From the NCBI GenBank assembly GCA_037179385.1, contig CM074187.1, forward strand, positions 12,153,450 through 12,217,449: DNA of 64,000 bases. Direction: 5' to 3'. The stretch is from Holothuria scabra. Taxonomy: Eukaryota; Echinodermata; Holothuroidea; Aspidochirotida; Holothuriidae. Below are positions 36,651-47,735 of the stretch, piece by piece. The notes beneath the pieces were generated by a model. That model had not been told where the DNA came from. It saw only the letters and a list, made by a program, of their open reading frames with translations, and did no database searches. Both the position numbers and the translations under genes were made by a program. How positions within the stretch are numbered: position 1 is the stretch's first letter; each line of letters opens with the position of its first letter.

Positions 36651-37089
36651 TCCTTTTGGAAGACGTACAGCATTTTAAATGCAATGTTGCTATCCCTTCC
36701 CTGTAGACTGGGGTTGTTAGAAATGCCCATTACATACCTCCCTTGTCCTTAGAGACGGTAAAATGGAAGACTTGAACCGTTAATGAACTCGAAAAATGAT
36801 AAACTTAACCTACCTACCTACCCAACAGACACTATATAACACACTCGTGGTGGTGTCGTTAAGCTCTTGCATAAGTCTGTAACTAGCTATTACTTCACAG
36901 AATGGAGTTAGTAATTTGATATATGTCAGATTATTACTGAATTGTAACAGGTGTACCTGTTCTAAGCCTCACAGTGAAAGCTAACCATATAGTAATGTGT
37001 GTATTTTTGTTTGTCCAACGCCATGCGTATTGACTTAAAGTAGTCACCAAATAACTTTTACCATTCCTTCGAAAATTCCTTTTGAGGTT
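36651..37089. other. Non-coding stretch, nothing recognised
   Basis: No gene. Short CCTACCTACC run near 36810. Confidence 0.45.
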
Positions 37090-37930
37090 ACAGAAAGTTC
37101 ATTTCAAGGGGAAATCTAATCAAAAACATCATTTTCATATGTGAAAGAGGAACCAAATCTACACGGTGAGGTGAAACTTGCATTCAAATCGGACCCGAAT
37201 TTCTAGAACTATCAGCAAATGAATTCACGATTTGTGGTCTAAAGTGACTTGAGGAGAGCACAGGTTACATCACTAATTTCTTTGATGTCACTTCCTCACA
37301 TTGACGAGGAATGCTTTGTTTCCCTTTGTGTTTGCAAGATTCTGCGTTGACCTTGAAGTTAATAGAAAATAGTACCTCCCCGTGGGAAACGCAAAGTTTG
37401 TAAAGTTCTCATACCAAATGTACAGATAATGTGGGATTGTTGAAGAGAAAATAGTAGGGAATTTAAAGAGACTGTCCATCAATGTGAGGATATGACGTCT
37501 TATTGCTTAAAGGCCCAATTCTCGCATACCAAACAGTACCAATTCTCCTAACTTTCTTACTTAAGCCCCTCCCACAATTGTCTGAAATTCATCCTCATCC
37601 AGACACAATCTCAGTTTTTTGCTTCATGGAGAGTATTAAGAAAAGCTCAATGTGTATAATCACAACACTCTCGGTACGATTCATGCTGTGTAATTCAGGC
37701 TTTGGTACTTTGCATTGTTTGAACTAGATGTCAATCAAAAGCTGGGCCAATTGAGAGTTTCTGTTACCCCCTAAAAGAATTGTGGTTTGAGGTGAGAGAA
37801 TTTGCACTTCAAAGTTTACTTTTCGGTGAAAATGTGACAACTTTACCTGCTCATATCTTTAGAACCATACATCAAATTTCAATGCAAATTTCTCTGAAAT
37901 GCTTAAGATAAGTATACCTCTAACATACCA
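37090..37930 (+). repeat. Interspersed repeat family X, copy 2, split by a MITE
   Basis: The left part (to 37506) matches copies 1 and 3: TTTTCATATGTGAAAGAGGA, CACTTCCTCACATTGACGAG, AACGCAAAGTTTGTAAAGTT and AATGTGAGGATATGACG. The right part resumes at 37813 with GTTTACTTTTCGGTGAAAAT then GTGACAACTTTACC. The interruption is exactly the M1 MITE. Confidence 0.7.
37507..37812 (+). mobile_element. TTAA-flanked MITE, family M1, copy B
   Basis: Starts TTAAAGGCCCAATTCTCGCA and ends GAGAATTTGCACTTCAA. The right TTAA has mutated to TCAA. The interior AAGCCCCTCCCACAATTGTC and TCATCCTCATCCAGAC is in the same orientation as copy A. Family X copy 3 keeps the uninterrupted site as GCTTTAAGTTT at about 42881, showing one TTAA before insertion. 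Confidence 0.85.
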
Positions 37931-39263
37931 AAACTTAATGTGACCTTAACCCTTCTTTTAACAACTTATTGCTCAGCTTACCAAAACCAATTACATGAAT
38001 AAACTTGAACATTTTATATCTCAGCCAAAGAGTGTCCTGTGAAGATGTAAATTTAATTACCTGAATTCATTTCTGGCCTTACAATATCCAATATCAATAT
38101 CAGTATTTTTGAAATTTCAGACATCAGGTACACTCAGTTCAATGAAACTTTGCGACGTCATTTGTTTAGATGGGGCCCGCTGTGCACTGTTTAACAAGAT
38201 ATGCCATAGAGATGTTCTCTCTTAGTGCATAGTTTTCTTGTAGAGAGTCTTGTACAACATATTGTGTCTTCAACAAGTCTAATCGAAACACGTCAGTCCA
38301 GCGTTTTTGCTAATAATGACTTCAATACTTGTAAATGATTTGAACGTCTTTAGTGATCTCAGCTTGTATGAGAAAAGTGTTGCTAAACAAAAGGAAGCGG
38401 GGATTCGAAAAGTTCCGGCTTAAATTCTATTGTTTGTTTTATGAGGGTGATTCTCCGCCTCTATTAACTAAAGACATTGATTTCTGTCTTCCTTAATTTG
38501 AAACGACAGCGAATTTCGACAAACTGGAAAAAATCGTCAGAAATTCTTCTTGGCGACAGACTTCTGATTGCGTATTAAGAGGGTTGATATGACGGTGTGT
38601 ACTCTTTAAGAGAGAAAGCCGCTTTCTTTAGTCTTGTTTGCTGCTTAGCATTTTCTAATTGTAAAACTTACGTCAGATTGATGACAAAAGGTGTCGTATA
38701 GATTACGCTTAATTATGTTACATAATGGAATATTTATAATGTTTGCTTCAAGAGTCTGAGAGGTTGCAGAAGCTTGCTCTTGTATGCCTTTCTGAATATT
38801 AAAATAGAAATTCAAAATGTGCTGTACTTATAGATAGATTTGAAAATGTGAGCGGGAAACTGCCTTAAGGTATGTAGCTCTGCTTTCTCAGACACATAGA
38901 AGAATTAATGATCTGACTTCATCATTTTTTATAATGTAGGAAACGATAAACTTGACACTTAATTTTAATGAAGGATATGAATCATTCTGTCGCGTTTTCC
39001 AATTATGCTCTCAGGGAAAACGTAAAAAGCAAAAATTAATTCCATAAATATGTAGATTATTTTGAAGGACAGTAACAATGTGTGAATGGAAACTGCACAT
39101 GGCGCATAAACGAATCAGACTGCATGCATAAAGTTGATGTCAGTACTTAACAGTGAAGAAACTTATTTATGGTATTTTAATCTATACAGTGAATGCATAA
39201 GGCAACTCTATAATTAGAAGCAATGGGGTTATACCGAAGTACCATACGGATGAGAAAAAAAAA
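37931..39263. other. Non-coding stretch with one isolated MITE end
   Basis: Around 38167-38205 the sequence TGTGCACTGTTTAACAAGAT resembles the right TIR of the element at 56149-56295. No partner end is apparent. Otherwise nothing is recognised. Confidence 0.45.
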
Positions 39264-39484
39264 ACACGCTTAAAAAGGTGTTCAGAAAGTAAACGTTTTT
39301 CTAAAAACTTTTTGCCACCATTTCGTAAACAAGTTTAGATGCTAAGCGAGCGTATCTAATTCCTAAAATTGTTGTCTAAAGAACACGTTTAATTGCTAAG
39401 TATTTAAATTCAGTTTTAAAACTGTTTAGAATTTAAAAGTGGGGGAAAAATGTTTTAATTGTTAACCACTTTACTTAGAGTGTA
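39264..39484. mobile_element. MITE family M3, copy d
   Basis: The left end ACACGCTTAAAAAGG is a decayed CACTCTAAAA terminus and the right end is ACTTAGAGTGTAA. Internally GTAAACAAGTTTAGATGCTA and CGTTTAATTGCTAAGTATTT follow copy a. 221 bp, non-coding. Confidence 0.65.
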
Positions 39485-41200
39485 ATGTTAGATTTTTGCA
39501 ATTTAGCCCAAGTTCACAGCCGGATCTGCAGTTTTTTTCTCAAACCGGTTCTTTTAAATAAATTGATCTAAATTTTCGAGCTGATCAGATGGAGAAGTAC
39601 AGCCCAGTGCTCTTTGGCGTTATGCTTGGCGTAAAAGAAAAACTGCTTTGGTAAAGCTAGTAGCCCATGAAGAAAATTTCCACTTGTGTATGGTTTGTGA
39701 CTGAATTTCGCAATTTTACCGAGTTATCAATGCAACTAAGGTCAAGTTTCGGAAAAGATTCATTGTGTGTGCAGATGAAACATTTTATAGCAGGGATAAA
39801 ATGTTGGAAAAATACTAAGATAGGTGGAAGACTTAATCGATACTGAAGGAATAGACAAACCGTTCCAAGCGTGGGTGGTGTGGTTTACAGAGTCGCATCA
39901 TGTTCTTCGGTCAACCATCACTAATTTCGTATCTCTTTTGATGCCTTTCGTATGATTTTATACCCTTTCTAATAGCTTATAACCAAATAGTGTAAGTGAC
40001 TAATTTCAACTGATAAATTGAACGGCCGTATACCACTATTCGAGTATTGACGACTTTGGTCGTTTCATTTTCCTGTTTACAAATAGAGTGAAGCGTTCGT
40101 TTTTGCGATGAAATTGGACAAAGTCCCTAGGGTCAAGTAATGGAGGCGACACAATCCAAAGAGTAACTTTTTTGTGGAAAACCTCAACTGAATTTATGTT
40201 ACTCTCTTATCAAACCCTGTCGTGATTGTCTGTTCCCTCGGGAGCTGATATGTAGCCTTTGGTGACACCACAAACCTAGCGAAACGTGGCAGCGAACTAC
40301 GAACTCGGACGAAATACTAGCTATCCGACTGTAAATCAGATAAAAAGGTGTATTACACAGTATAAACACTCGTAACGATGAATTATAACATGTACTGACT
40401 TCACAGCATGTTAAACATTACACTGAGAGTAAAAAAAGAAAAAGAAATCCTACAATGAAAGTTTTGCAGCATGGTATGAGAGTATATACATTAACTTTGT
40501 AACCGGTCAACCTGTCAACGGCAAAAAAGGGTCAACCACGATTGTTGAATCATGTGGTTCCATTCAGGAAACACTCAACTGCTTTAATAAAAAGTGGAAA
40601 AGAATCAAAACTTTAAAACAAAAACGTAGAAATTGTCCACAGTCCATTCTTGCAGCCGTCAGATAGTTACAGTGCTATCGATTTCACCAGAACTCAACCA
40701 ACAACTGTCAGTTCATCTTCATGCGATGTATTACTTCTCCTGTTTGACGGTCTCGGCAGGAAAAATGATATGTTTACAAGGATAACCCTTAATCCAACCG
40801 GGCCTTAGTCTGGCAAAATTCTCTGTAGAGGCAGCCAGCACATAGCATATGATGAGCACCTCCATCGTTTAGCACATTGAGTATATACGATTTTGAAATC
40901 TCAGGGGGAAGGAGGTTTGCCTCCTGTCCTATTGCATATTTCTGTCCTGGCAGGGTGCTTCTCACATCTGAATGAAAACGAAACATGGAGAAGAATACAT
41001 ATAGCTGTAAACCCCTTCTCCAAAGACTTATTCACAACAAGATTTACCATGTACTATTTGGAGTGGAAAAAACTCTCCTCATAGTGTAATTTTCACTCAT
41101 TTGTAATAAATTACCACTCATAGCAGAGTGAATTCTAGTTGTTTCCTCTTGAAAAAAGAGTGTCGTCAAAGAATGAATTTCACTGTTTACATTGCAAGAG
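39485..41200. other. Non-coding stretch, no gene recognised
   Basis: Overlapping frames at 40789-40986 (minus) and 40893-41084 (plus) are unsupported. I see no repeat family. Confidence 0.5.
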
Positions 41201-41471
41201 TTAAAGCTGACCTGTCGTCTCATGAAAATGCATTAAACACTATGCCGAATTCTAGATGACATCACAAACTACCCTTGAAATTCGATTATGAACTTATTGG
41301 ATGCACCGTCGATAATACGAACGTTTTGGATACGCTGTCACTGATGTGACATTATCGATAGTGTATTGAATCGGTTCGCGAATCGAATTTACGACACGGG
41401 TAATCTGTGACGTCATCCAGAACCCGGCTTAGATTTTATTGCATTTTCAAGAGATGACATGTCATCTTTAA
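41201..41471. mobile_element. Foldback MITE with TTAA ends
   Basis: 271 bp, of which roughly 110-120 bp on each side are an inverted repeat. The left reads TTAAAGCTGACCTGTCGTCT, then CATGAAAATGCATTAAA, GATGACATCACAAACTACCC and AAATTCGATT. The right read inverted gives TTAAAGATGACATGTCATCT, TTGAAAATGCAATAAA, GATGACGTCACAGATTACCC and AAATTCGATT. TTAA at both edges again suggests piggyBac-type mobilisation. The transcript would form a long hairpin and could feed small-RNA pathways (inference). Confidence 0.8.
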
Positions 41472-42379
41472 CTAACTCACCTCGTGTGAAGATCTCCGTT
41501 TTAGCAATAAAACTATCTGGCTTTAAATGATGCTTAAAGTTTCAACACATTTCATCAGAGGGTACTTAAAGATAAAAAAACTTTCAATTGGGAAGACACC
41601 CCAACCATAGACTTCATTTAAACCCAATACACACTATGCGACTCCTTGCCACGGAATTATTCAGACGCGTCGCAAAGTGTGGAAGTTTTTGCAACTAGGC
41701 AACTGGCAACATTAGAGGAGTTTTGGAGTAAAGCCCGTCACAATTAGTTATTCGAAGTGTAGGGAACGTACCCAGGTACCCTTGTCTCTTCGACATAACA
41801 GATATGGGATATATCAACGACAGAATTTTGGCGGAATTGCTTCTAGATCTGCTACTAGTTACAAAGTGTGGACACTTTTCCCTTAAAATTGGTTAGCAAG
41901 AGCTAGTCGTCGCCGACCGCGACAAGACGGTCTCTTTGCAGTAAGTCGCGTTGCATACCGTGGACGGGGCTGTAGACTAACCCTAGACAAGGGATCCAGA
42001 CCCTGCACTTGACCACTCCAAAACAAAGATCCTATAGTTACACCAATGATAAATGCACATGGAGAGTTTTCAATGGTCGGCATACATATCGATTAAGTTC
42101 GAATTTTACTGGACAATTCATGCACTACATATGCAATGTGGATTGGTAGGTCAAGATCCAAGGCCGTGAGTGATTTGTTTAGTTTCAAAACAGTAGGTAG
42201 AATTTTCTGGAACAAATTCTATTTGTGAACATCTTGCGCACGCAGAGTAACGGTAAAGTCATTGTAAAAAGGAAATCTTTAAAACCGTTCCCTTTGCACT
42301 TTGAATTTTAGCATTTTGAATAGATCTAGCTACAATGACCTCTTTTCTTTGAGGAAAAAATAACTATTGACAGGTGAGT
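41472..42379. other. Non-coding stretch, no gene recognised
   Basis: A slightly GC-richer patch at 41890-41990 contains CGTCGCCGACCGCGACAAGA. The minus frame across it (41883-42083) is unrecognised. No repeat partner is found. Confidence 0.45.
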
Positions 42380-42990
42380 TTAAGAGTTATCACTAGATTT
42401 CTGTTTCAAAGTGAGTTTTGGAGTAGCAGAAATTACGTCACTTCCTCACATTGACAAGGGATGATTTTTTTCTCTTTGTTTCTTCACACTGATGTGTTGA
42501 CCTTAACCTTAAATTTAACAGGAACAGGATTGCCCTGAGGAGAATGCAAAGTTTTTGAAGTTCTCATGCCACTTATCCAATCACGTTCTGATATGAAAAT
42601 GAAGAGTAAATTAAGTTTAAACTGTCCATTAACTCCACTGTCCATTGGCAAAGAGTAGTTCGGCGAAACCAAACTATAAAATGATTCCCGAAGAAGCAAT
42701 TACGTCCACTGAAGGACAACACTTGACCAACCTCACGGCCCTCAGACCATTCACACCATTGGTCTCTCATGTACGGCTCCATTCTAAACAGGATGAAAAG
42801 AACAGATACTACACATGATCTTAGCCAAAAGGCCGAGATGCGAGTTCATTAATGTCCGGATATGATACCATATGAGCTTGCTTTAAGTTTCCTTTTTGTT
42901 GAAAATGTTAGAACTTTACCGGCTCATATCCAACATCTTGAGAACCCCGCAAAAGTTGTCACCATGCAAAAACGTTACTTGTTTACTCCT
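42380..42990 (+). repeat. Interspersed repeat family X, copy 3, split by the U2-headed SINE
   Basis: The left part to 42632 carries CACTTCCTCACATTGACAAG, GAATGCAAAGTTTTTGAAGT and AACTGTCCATTAA. The right part from 42847 carries CATTAATGTCCGGATATGAT, GTTGAAAATGTTAGAACTTT and ACCGGCTCATATCC. Copies 1 and 2 read through this junction without the 214-bp insert. Confidence 0.75.
42633..42846 (-). mobile_element. U2-snRNA-headed SINE, copy 2, with short TSD
   Basis: On the minus strand the element begins with the U2 snRNA 5' domain: CTCGGCCTTTTGGCTAAGAT, then CATGTGTAGTATCTGTTCTT (42837-42798). From memory of metazoan U2 this has only about two mismatches in 42 bases and includes the intact branch-point-recognition core GTAGTA. 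It then switches to about 160 bp of non-U2 body shared with copy 1: hairpin AGACCA/TGGTCT (42744-42765), the GGTTGGTCAAGTGTTG block, stem-loop GTCC/GGAC (42704-42717) and GCTTCTTCGG. CATTAA flanks the insert (42627-42632 and 42847-42852), and it lies inside family X copy 3. It has no poly-A tail and no U2 3' domain (Sm site or later stem-loops). Confidence 0.8.
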
Positions 42991-43251
42991 TTCATGCATG
43001 CTTACGCAGTCAACAGGATAGCCGAGAGCAACGGTGCAGTTTCTTGTTTTCCCAGGGACCTGGTACTTATCTACATAGTACCGTACCTCTCTGGTTTGCC
43101 ACTCCCTGAGCAGAATTCTGTAGAATTTTCATTGTTTGTAATAAAACTAATGTTTAGAAATTAATATCTATATGACCACCACCAGTGCTGATGCCACTCC
43201 ATCTACTACTTACCTCCACTTCAACCAGAAGTTTATCCCCCTACTCCCTTG
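42991..43251. other. Non-coding spacer, nothing recognised
   Basis: The frame at 42862-43164 begins inside family X and is not a recognisable protein. Confidence 0.45.
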
Positions 43252-43259
43252 GAACCAAC

Positions 43260-46012
43260 CAGTGGCGTAGCTACCGGGGGCTCGAGGGCTGCAGCCTAAG
43301 CCCCCAGCAGCCCCCCAACCTGGGCAAAAAAAAATTATATTCATGATGGCCGATGATAAGAAATCAAGGCTTCCCGGCTACTATGACATATATACACTTG
43401 CGATAAATCCACGCAGTTGCAGGATATTCTGCAATTGTGACCTACTCTGAAGTTAGGAATAAATTCAGGGGGACTATTACAAGCTTCATTTTTCCCGATT
43501 CTCTTGACTTTTTACTCGTCCGGTTTCTGGATGGATAATTTTCTAGCAGATTTGAAGTGGCTGAAATCGGCTACCTTGATGTGGATTAAAGTGTGCTCCT
43601 AACATCTGGCTTGTTTTTATCTCCTCTAGGTTTTTTTTCAATTCCTGGGGATGCACAAATTTGTTCCAAAATCATACTTAATGTATAGTGGGTAGAATAT
43701 TTGAGTCAAATGTGGTTGGAAGGTATTTGCAATTTGCACGGCTATTGCTGCCAGTCATTGGCCAGTGCAACAACCAAACCCATGTTGGGTCAATGCAGTC
43801 TCAAGGGTAGCAACCTTACCGCTATTACCTCACAAGACCTCTCTTAGCTCTTGGGTGGAGTGGACATGCCCAATGGGGTACGAGACGAAGCAGGGGGAAG
43901 ACTGCCCCAAATTTCCGAAAACCGAAATTTGGGGAAAATTCGAGCAGGTATTTGGAAAACATTCGGACAGCCCTTTAATTTTGAAAAAAGGGGATGGTTT
44001 TTCAGAAAATTGCTAAATGTGGCAGAACTCTCAAAAAGATATGCCCGAAAAAGAAAGAAAACGTCATAAAGTCGCAATAAAATTTTCATGAAAACCAAGT
44101 CAAGATTAAAAAAAAAATCCCTACACATTCGGGCAGCGCAAAAAGCTTTCATTCGTGACTTTTACTTCACTGATAATCACAACTTAATGCCCAAAATTGT
44201 CGGATGTCCAATGCTTTCAAGTATTTCCCCGAAAATGGAAAAGTATCATAGTAAGGGTAACATACTGTAGTTACGAAAAATCAAACGGATAAAAAAATCG
44301 CGACACATTTGGGAAGTCTATAGCTTAAAAGAAACAATTCATTCTTAAACCTGTTTTTTTTTTTTAAATCTTGTGTAACCCAATACCCGAAATGGCTACA
44401 AGATTCAAATCTTTGCCGAAAAACAGAAAAAGCTATAGTTAAAGTTAAATTTTCATGGAAATAACAAAGATATGTGACACATTAGAATGTAAAAAAAAAG
44501 GTTTTCATCATCCCCACTTCATACTGTAGTCTTGCAAAAATTGCCCTATATTGCCAAATATTCGGGCAAAGGTTAAAACAATGCTGGGTCGTTTTCAATT
44601 GCCAAATTAGTTTATACGATCAGACAGGAGGGGGTTCAGGTGCCCAAAAGTTTGCCATCTATCCTGCTCTAGAGCCAAGTACGGGCAATGGTTATGAAAA
44701 TCGGGTAATTTGTTTTCGATATTTCACTGATGCAGTGAGAGAATGTCTTCCCATAAGTCTGCTTGAAAATTCGTTCAAACAGACCTTGTAAAGTTACATT
44801 TTTTCAAAAGTAAAATCATATATATAGTCGGAATTTCGGGCAGTCACACAATTTTATCAACATGTATTGAATTTAGCCAAGAGTCGCAATAGCGTAAAAT
44901 TCATTAGCATGTTTTCAATTCCGTTTTGTAGTTTTCCCCCAAACTTGCGAGACCATTTCATCGATTGGTAGTGATATATTTTATCTGGTAATTTTCTTAT
45001 CAAATAGCGACTGCTTAGACCCCCCCTTATAAGCCTGGAAAATGTATTTATCGACTGTCTCGGGGGTCCCATTTTTCAAAATTTTCAGTTCTTTCCGCGC
45101 CAATCAGTGGTGAAGCTCCGCGTAGATAGTCTTCCTAGCAGAATTTTAGTTTCAAGTGAACCTTTTTTTGCAAATGTAACCTCGAAACGGCGACTGCTTA
45201 GACCCCCTATAAGCATAGGAAATGACATTTTTGACTGTCTGAAGGGTCAGAGTTTTCACAGTTTCCTGTACGTTTTGCCCCAACTTTTGGTGGTACTCCA
45301 CTTAGTCCGCTTCATAGCAGAATTTAAGTTTCAAGTGAACAATTTTTGCAAAAGGAAACTCAAAATTTCAAAATTTTCTGTACCCTTCGCGCCAACCAAT
45401 GGTTGCGCTCCGCTTAGTCTTTCTGGCTGAATTTTAGTTTGGAGTGAAAGTTTATCTGCAATTGAAACTTAAAATAGCGACAGCTTGGATCCCCTTTTTA
45501 AGCCTGGAAAATGCCATTTTCGACTGCCCGAGGGGTACGAATTTTCAAATTTTCTGGACGCTCCGCCCCAACCAGTGGTAGCGCTCCTCTGTGACTGTCT
45601 TACGGGCAGAATTACATTTTTCGTGCAGTAATCTTCTGCCCCCAAAATGAAGTGCTCCCCTACGCCTATGGAAATACCTTACTCAGGCGTGCACTGGAAC
45701 AGCTGCTTGCAACATACAACAGGATTCCGGATTTGCAATCCTAGGATACATAGTCCAGAGTAATGAACTGAGGTAATCAGTATCTCAAAAGTGTGTTTGA
45801 ATCTGAGAAAAATAACAAATTTTTCTTTCCAGAGTTTAAGACAATTAAACCTGGCAAATGCCATTTCCAGCCATGTGGGAGGTGTACGAATCCAAAATTT
45901 TCTTTGAACGCTCCTCCCCAACTGTTGCTGGCGCTACGCTAAGGTAGTAACTTCCAGCCCCCGTCCAAAAGTATCCAGCTCCCCCATACCCCCCCCCCCC
46001 GAAAAACCACTG
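43260..46012. mobile_element. hAT-like non-autonomous element, about 2.75 kb
   Basis: It begins CAGTGGCGTAGCTACCGGGG and ends CCACTG, flanked by GAACCAAC (43252-43259) and TAACCAAC (46013-46020), an 8-bp duplication with one mismatch. CAGTGG...CCACTG ends plus 8-bp duplications are typical of hAT transposons. The right TIR is preserved only as CCACTG before a C12 run. The interior is AT-rich with repeated TTCGGGCA motifs (43.9-44.8 kb) and a tandem region (45.0-45.95 kb). Many short overlapping frames exist on both strands, but I recognise no transposase or hAT dimerisation domain, so it is non-autonomous or heavily decayed. Confidence 0.65.
45000..45950 (+). repeat. Diverged tandem units inside the hAT-like element
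   Basis: A landmark of the form GCGCCAACCA(A/G)TGGT(T/A)GCGCTCC recurs at about 45097, 45275, 45391, 45567 and 45914. A second landmark CGACTGCTTAGACCCCC recurs at 45005, 45189 and (as CGACAGCTTGGATCCCC) 45478. Unit length varies from about 120 to 350 bp. The landmark also occurs inverted at 54965-54990 inside the other hAT-like element. Subterminal repeats of this kind are a known feature of hAT elements, where they can bind transposase; that role is inference here. Confidence 0.6.
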
Positions 46013-46020
46013 TAACCAAC

Positions 46021-47480
46021 ACCACATATTTTCAAACACGTGTGCCTGTGTGTATTTCAAGTTGGCACGGTGACACTGAAAATGTTCACAGAAATGAAGC
46101 ATGTATATTAATTAACTCCCAAGAATTATATCATATGGGCAATGGACGTATGACGTCAAACTCGGTAACCTTGTTTTCATTACCCAGAACTACAGTTGAT
46201 ATCAATATTTATAGTCGATATTCTGAGACATTTGTGACTCCAACTTAGCATTTGACTACTTTTAAGTTTCAAAAATTGACGGACGGATATGTTTCAAGTT
46301 GTCTTGAGCATTTGTTATTAAAAACCGACGTTGCATTAATTTAAAATTTAAAAGAAAAAAAAAAAAACAAAGAAATTTTGACCTTCGATGTCTTATTGAC
46401 AAGATTTGACGAAAACATGTCGCTACATCTCTTTCGTTAAAGTATTAGTTCGTGTGAGGAAGGCAGGACTAAATTAAGAATACCACACGCAGAAAAGATA
46501 CAAATGAGTTATTTAGAGGAACTCGTTGCAGTTATGTCCTAAATGAACTTGAGGTTGCGATTCAATTATCGGTATTTGTAACAAGGACGTAGTACCAAAT
46601 GCTTATGTAATCAAGCTTTCAAGCAAGTAATAAAATCGAGACGACGGAACACGATGCTATGCTATGATAGCCCCTGTGCTTTTGCGTAAATGTATACACG
46701 TAACCTCAGTAAAATGTGTTTTTTCTTTATTTTTGAATCACTTTATGTTTAGATATATGAAGAAATATGACTGGTCAAATTTCCATTGGTAGGCACTTTA
46801 AGGTATGTAAAAATTTCGAATCAATAGGTATCGAAAACCTACGTAACAACAACAAGAGAACCAGAGAGAGGTCAAAACGATTGTCGGATGTACTGGCTGG
46901 ATATATACTCCCCACCTGTGAAGTCTGTACCTATCATCCTGAAAAAAACCTGTATTCCCTGTATGGTGACAAATTTTAGCTTTCACCAGAAAAGATTTTT
47001 AATTAGGTGGTTTTCTGTAGATCACTGGGGACAGGTTAGAAAACTTTTCCCAAAAGAACATCGGAGACGACTTAAGAGTAGGGAAATGTTCCTTGATAAT
47101 ATCGCTTGAAGGAGGTAACCTGAGGTTACAGGTATTTACTTTCCTCCTTGCGAGGTTTGACAGGTCACGGCTGAGTAGGGTTCTTCTCGGAACGTTACAA
47201 GCTTAACTAATCTTTTCATTAACGATACTGGTACTGGTAGGATACCCTGTTTCAATCAAATTAATTGGGCGGAAAGGATTTTTTCGGCAGATTTTTCCGT
47301 AGAACAGATGTTCCGTATATACGGAGACCCTGACCGTACGCAATGCCCATACCCAGACAAGCGTTACCTGTGACCACTTTTGGTCTCATATAGGTACCTT
47401 GCATCTAACTGTAAACACTTCCATTAAATTCAAAGTAATTCTCTATGTGACTGCTTTAAACATGCAATTTAGTTAGCAGT
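46021..47480. other. Non-coding stretch, no gene recognised
   Basis: Both strands carry short frames at 46767-47109 with no recognisable domain. A small palindrome GTAACCTGAGGTTAC lies near 47116. There is an A-rich run at about 46350-46366. Confidence 0.5.
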
Positions 47481-47483
47481 AGA

Positions 47484-47735
47484 GTGTTTTTTTATTTATA
47501 TGAGAATCCAAAAGGCTTTCTAACCCCTTTCAAACCTAAATGGTCAGGTATGTTGGGGTACATGGCTTTGAAATCTATTGTAAGCATAGTCATTGAGAGT
47601 GGCCACTGTCCTTTCTCATTTAAACCTTCTATTAATCTTCCCACATCTGTAGAGTTCTTGACAAATGAGTCCAATTTTGGAACCTCAGCGGTAATGAAAT
47701 GTCCAAAAATTCTGACAGTCTTTCAATAGGCCTAT
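47484..47735 (-). pseudogene. Penelope-like element reverse transcriptase fragment
   Basis: The minus-strand translation contains a motif of the type LDSFVKNSTDVGRLIEGL followed about 20 residues later by LTIDFKAMYPNIPDHLGL. This matches the motif-A region of Penelope-like reverse transcriptases, where an Asp in a (L/I)D(V/F)K(S/A)(L/M)Y(T/P)NIP context binds catalytic metal. The Asp of TIDF is retained. Only about 80 residues survive; stops lie at both ends, and no GIY-YIG endonuclease or remaining RT motifs are visible. It is a dead fragment without promoter or partner exons. The alternative, a telomerase- or LTR-type RT, fits the YPNIP context less well. Confidence 0.62.

Noticed and set aside
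43765..46102. Many 60-107-codon frames that could be a hAT transposase
   Set aside because: None shows a BED zinc finger, catalytic or dimerisation motif of hAT proteins. They lie on both strands inside a non-autonomous element.
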